Both the position numbers and the translations under genes were made by a program. Shown here piece by piece: positions 6,035 through 7,796 of a stretch of 7,796 bases of DNA. Under the pieces are notes generated by a model. It did no database searches and was not told the DNA's origin. It saw only the letters and a list, made by a program, of their open reading frames with translations. Each line of letters begins with the position of its first letter. The first letter of the stretch is position 1. Source of the stretch: an uncultured Lachnospiraceae bacterium (GTDB lineage: Bacteria; Bacillota; Clostridia; Lachnospirales; Lachnospiraceae); the NCBI GenBank assembly GCA_946639085.1, contig CAMPBP010000052.1:1-7796 (forward strand). Reading direction: 5' to 3'.

Positions 6035-6064
6035 TTTACGGGCTTTCACGGCTTCCTGTATACT
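6035..6064 (+). promoter_or_regulatory. Predicted metE promoter
   Basis: TTTACG (6035-6040) is followed by an 18-nt spacer and TATACT (6059-6064; 5 of 6 consensus bases). The weak -35 fits an activator-dependent promoter. Transcription would begin near 6071 and leave a leader of about 46 nt, too short for a T-box or SAM riboswitch. Confidence 0.5.
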
Positions 6065-6116
6065 TCTTACAAACAGGCGGAGGGCAAACCGCACATAAAC
6101 AATAAGGAGAAGGAAC

Positions 6117-7796
6117 ATGAAAACATCGGTTATAGGATTTCCGAGAATCGGAAAAGACAGAGAACTTAAATTCGCTTCCGAGAAATATTTCAAGGGCGAG
6201 ATAACAAAGAACGAACTTCTTGAAGTTGCAAAGAGCTTAAGAAAAGAGCATTGGGCGCTTCAGAAAAATGCTGGAATAGATTATATTGCGTCGAATGACT
6301 TTTCTTTCTACGACAATGTCCTTGATACGGCGGTACTTTTTAACGTGATCCCCGCAAAGTACAAAGAACTTGGTTTCGAGGAACTGGACACCTATTTTGC
6401 AATGGCAAGAGGTTATCAGAAAGACGACAAGAACGTTAAGGCGCTTGCGATGAAGAAGTGGTTCAACACAAACTACCACTACATAGTACCCGAGATTGAG
6501 GACGACACCGAAGTCAAACTTGTGGGCACCAAGCCTTTCGACGAGTACAAAGAGGCGCTTGCTCTCGGCGTTGAGACCAAGGTCGTTATCGTGGGACCTT
6601 TCACATTCCTTAAACTTGCAAGATTTAAAGGGAACAAGGGCGTTAATGACTTTAAGAGCGCATTTGTTTCTTCGTACACAGATTTCTTAAACGGTATAAA
6701 GAAAACGGGCGCGAAGACCGTAGAATTCGACGAACCCTTCCTTGTAAAGGACTTAAGTGCCGAAGATATCGCGCTTTTTAAAGACATTTACACCGCACTT
6801 CTTTCAAATAAGGATGGACTGAAAGTATTCCTTCAGACTTACTTCGGAGATGTAAGAGACATTTACGATACCCTCCTTAAACTTGATTTCGATGCCATCG
6901 GCCTTGATTTCATCGAAGGAAAAGAGACTCTCAATCTTATAAAGAAGTTTGGCTTCCCCAAGGATAAGACGCTTCTTGCCGGACTTGTGAACGGAAAGAA
7001 CATTTGGAGAAACGACTACGAAAAGACTCTTAAGAAGATCGGCGAGTTAAAGACCGTCATCGGAAATGATGCGGATATTGTTCTTTCTACCTCATGCTCG
7101 ATGCTTCATGTGCCTTACACTCTCGAAAGCGAGACGGACCTTACTGATGATTACAAGAAGCACTTCTCATTTGCGACGGAGAAACTTTCCGAACTAAAAG
7201 AGCTTGCCGCTTTGGCAGATAACGCCAATGCAGCAAACGAAGCCGCATTTAAGGCTAACAGAGAACTTTTCTCAGGCAGAGTGAACAGCTTTAATGCTGA
7301 AGTTCACAAGCGTACCGATGCCATCACCGATGGGGATTATACAAGACTTCCCGTATTTGAGGAGCGCGAAAAGATCCAGAAAGAAAAGCTCAACCTTCCC
7401 AAGTTCCCCACAACGACCATCGGTTCCTTCCCTCAAACGGCTGATGTAAGAAAGAACCGTAACGACTTTAAAAAGGGACTTATAAGCGAAGCGCAGTATG
7501 AGGCCTTTAACAAAGAAAAGATCAAGGCTTGCATAGAACTTCAGGAAGAACTGGGACTTGACGTGCTCGTTCACGGCGAATTTGAGCGTAACGACATGGT
7601 TGAGTATTTCGGCGAAAATCTTGACGGATACATCTTTACCAAGAAAGCATGGGTTCAGTCCTACGGCACAAGATGCGTTAAGCCACCGGTAATCTGGGGC
7701 GACGTATCAAGAAAAGCACCCATCACCGTTAAGTGGTCAAGCTATGCCGCATCACTTTCCGACAAGCCCGTAAAAGGCATGCTCACCGGCCCCGTA
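6117..7796 (+). CDS. metE: Cobalamin-independent methionine synthase MetE (3' partial)
   Basis: MetE (5-methyltetrahydropteroyltriglutamate-homocysteine methyltransferase) moves the methyl group from methyl-tetrahydrofolate (polyglutamate form) to homocysteine, making methionine in the cytosol without B12. The window holds 560 codons with no stop; the family is about 750-765 residues, so roughly a quarter is missing beyond the right edge. The N-terminal barrel begins with GFPRIG near residue 7 and includes WFNTNYHY. The C-terminal barrel begins at TTTIGSFPQT (432-441), and HGEFERNDMVEYF (486-498) includes the Glu that binds homocysteine. The sequence ends in KGMLTGPV, before the catalytic zinc ligands (the HxC motif), so these cannot be checked. 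The start ATG has AAGGAG at 6104-6109 with a 7-nt spacer. It is divergent from a LysR-type gene and probably activated by its product. Confidence 0.97.
   Translation, partial: MKTSVIGFPRIGKDRELKFASEKYFKGEITKNELLEVAKSLRKEHWALQKNAGIDYIASNDFSFYDNVLDTAVLFNVIPAKYKELGFEELDTYFAMARGYQKDDKNVKALAMKKWFNTNYHYIVPEIEDDTEVKLVGTKPFDEYKEALALGVETKVVIVGPFTFLKLARFKGNKGVNDFKSAFVSSYTDFLNGIKKTGAKTVEFDEPFLVKDLSAEDIALFKDIYTALLSNKDGLKVFLQTYFGDVRDIYDTLLKLDFDAIGLDFIEGKETLNLIKKFGFPKDKTLLAGLVNGKNIWRNDYEKTLKKIGELKTVIGNDADIVLSTSCSMLHVPYTLESETDLTDDYKKHFSFATEKLSELKELAALADNANAANEAAFKANRELFSGRVNSFNAEVHKRTDAITDGDYTRLPVFEEREKIQKEKLNLPKFPTTTIGSFPQTADVRKNRNDFKKGLISEAQYEAFNKEKIKACIELQEELGLDVLVHGEFERNDMVEYFGENLDGYIFTKKAWVQSYGTRCVKPPVIWGDVSRKAPITVKWSSYAASLSDKPVKGMLTGPV

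Noticed and set aside
5931..6116. T-box or SAM riboswitch before metE
   Set aside because: The spacer is 186 bp and the predicted leader only about 46 nt; no long leader, terminator stem or T-box core was seen. LysR-type boxes explain the control better.
1..7796. Mobile elements, CRISPR arrays, tRNA or rRNA genes
   Set aside because: No transposase or integrase genes, regular repeats or structured RNA genes were found; the coding is dense and looks chromosomal.

Overview
The window looks like chromosomal DNA from a Gram-positive Clostridia, most likely a Lachnospiraceae-type anaerobe. This rests on the gene families (YugP-type zinc peptidase, BlaI with an M56-family sensor, a Cys-tailed D-2-hydroxyacid dehydrogenase), strong GGAG/AAGGAG ribosome binding sites, and a base composition that looks mid-40s % GC by eye. 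The exact genus cannot be fixed from the sequence alone. No mobile element, CRISPR array, tRNA or rRNA was seen.

Layout. (1) 1-480: 3' part of a membrane zinc metallopeptidase, cut by the window edge. (2) 567-2834: a D-lactate dehydrogenase-type enzyme with a Cys-rich tail, then 15 nt later an MFS transporter that starts on TTG; a terminator-like hairpin sits inside the first codons of the transporter. (3) 2852-5010: a BlaI/BlaR1-like regulatory unit. It has a promoter overlapped by two BlaI-type operators, blaI, and a blaR1-like sensor gene overlapping blaI by 4 nt, and it closes with an intrinsic terminator. The sensor gene is broken by one in-frame TAG between its membrane part and its M56 protease part; the reading frame is otherwise intact. 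Its outer C-terminal domain is an M23 (LytM-like) fold rather than a penicillin-binding sensor, and one M23 zinc ligand is replaced by Gly. (4) 5022-7796: a LysR-type regulator on the minus strand, divergent from metE (cobalamin-independent methionine synthase), which runs off the window. The 186-bp spacer holds two similar LysR-type boxes 30 bp apart, placed to control both genes.

How the parts work together. Region 3 reads as a self-regulated cell-envelope stress circuit: a signal reaches the outer M23-like domain, the M56 protease inactivates BlaI, and the operators are freed. No beta-lactamase lies beside it, so its targets, apart from itself, would be elsewhere. The premature TAG should uncouple the sensor unless it is an assembly error or is read through. 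Region 4 is a classic methionine-biosynthesis pair in which a LysR activator controls metE and probably itself.

The least ordinary points are the single-codon break in the sensor, the M56-M23 architecture with a lost zinc ligand, and the paired operator layouts in front of blaI and metE.
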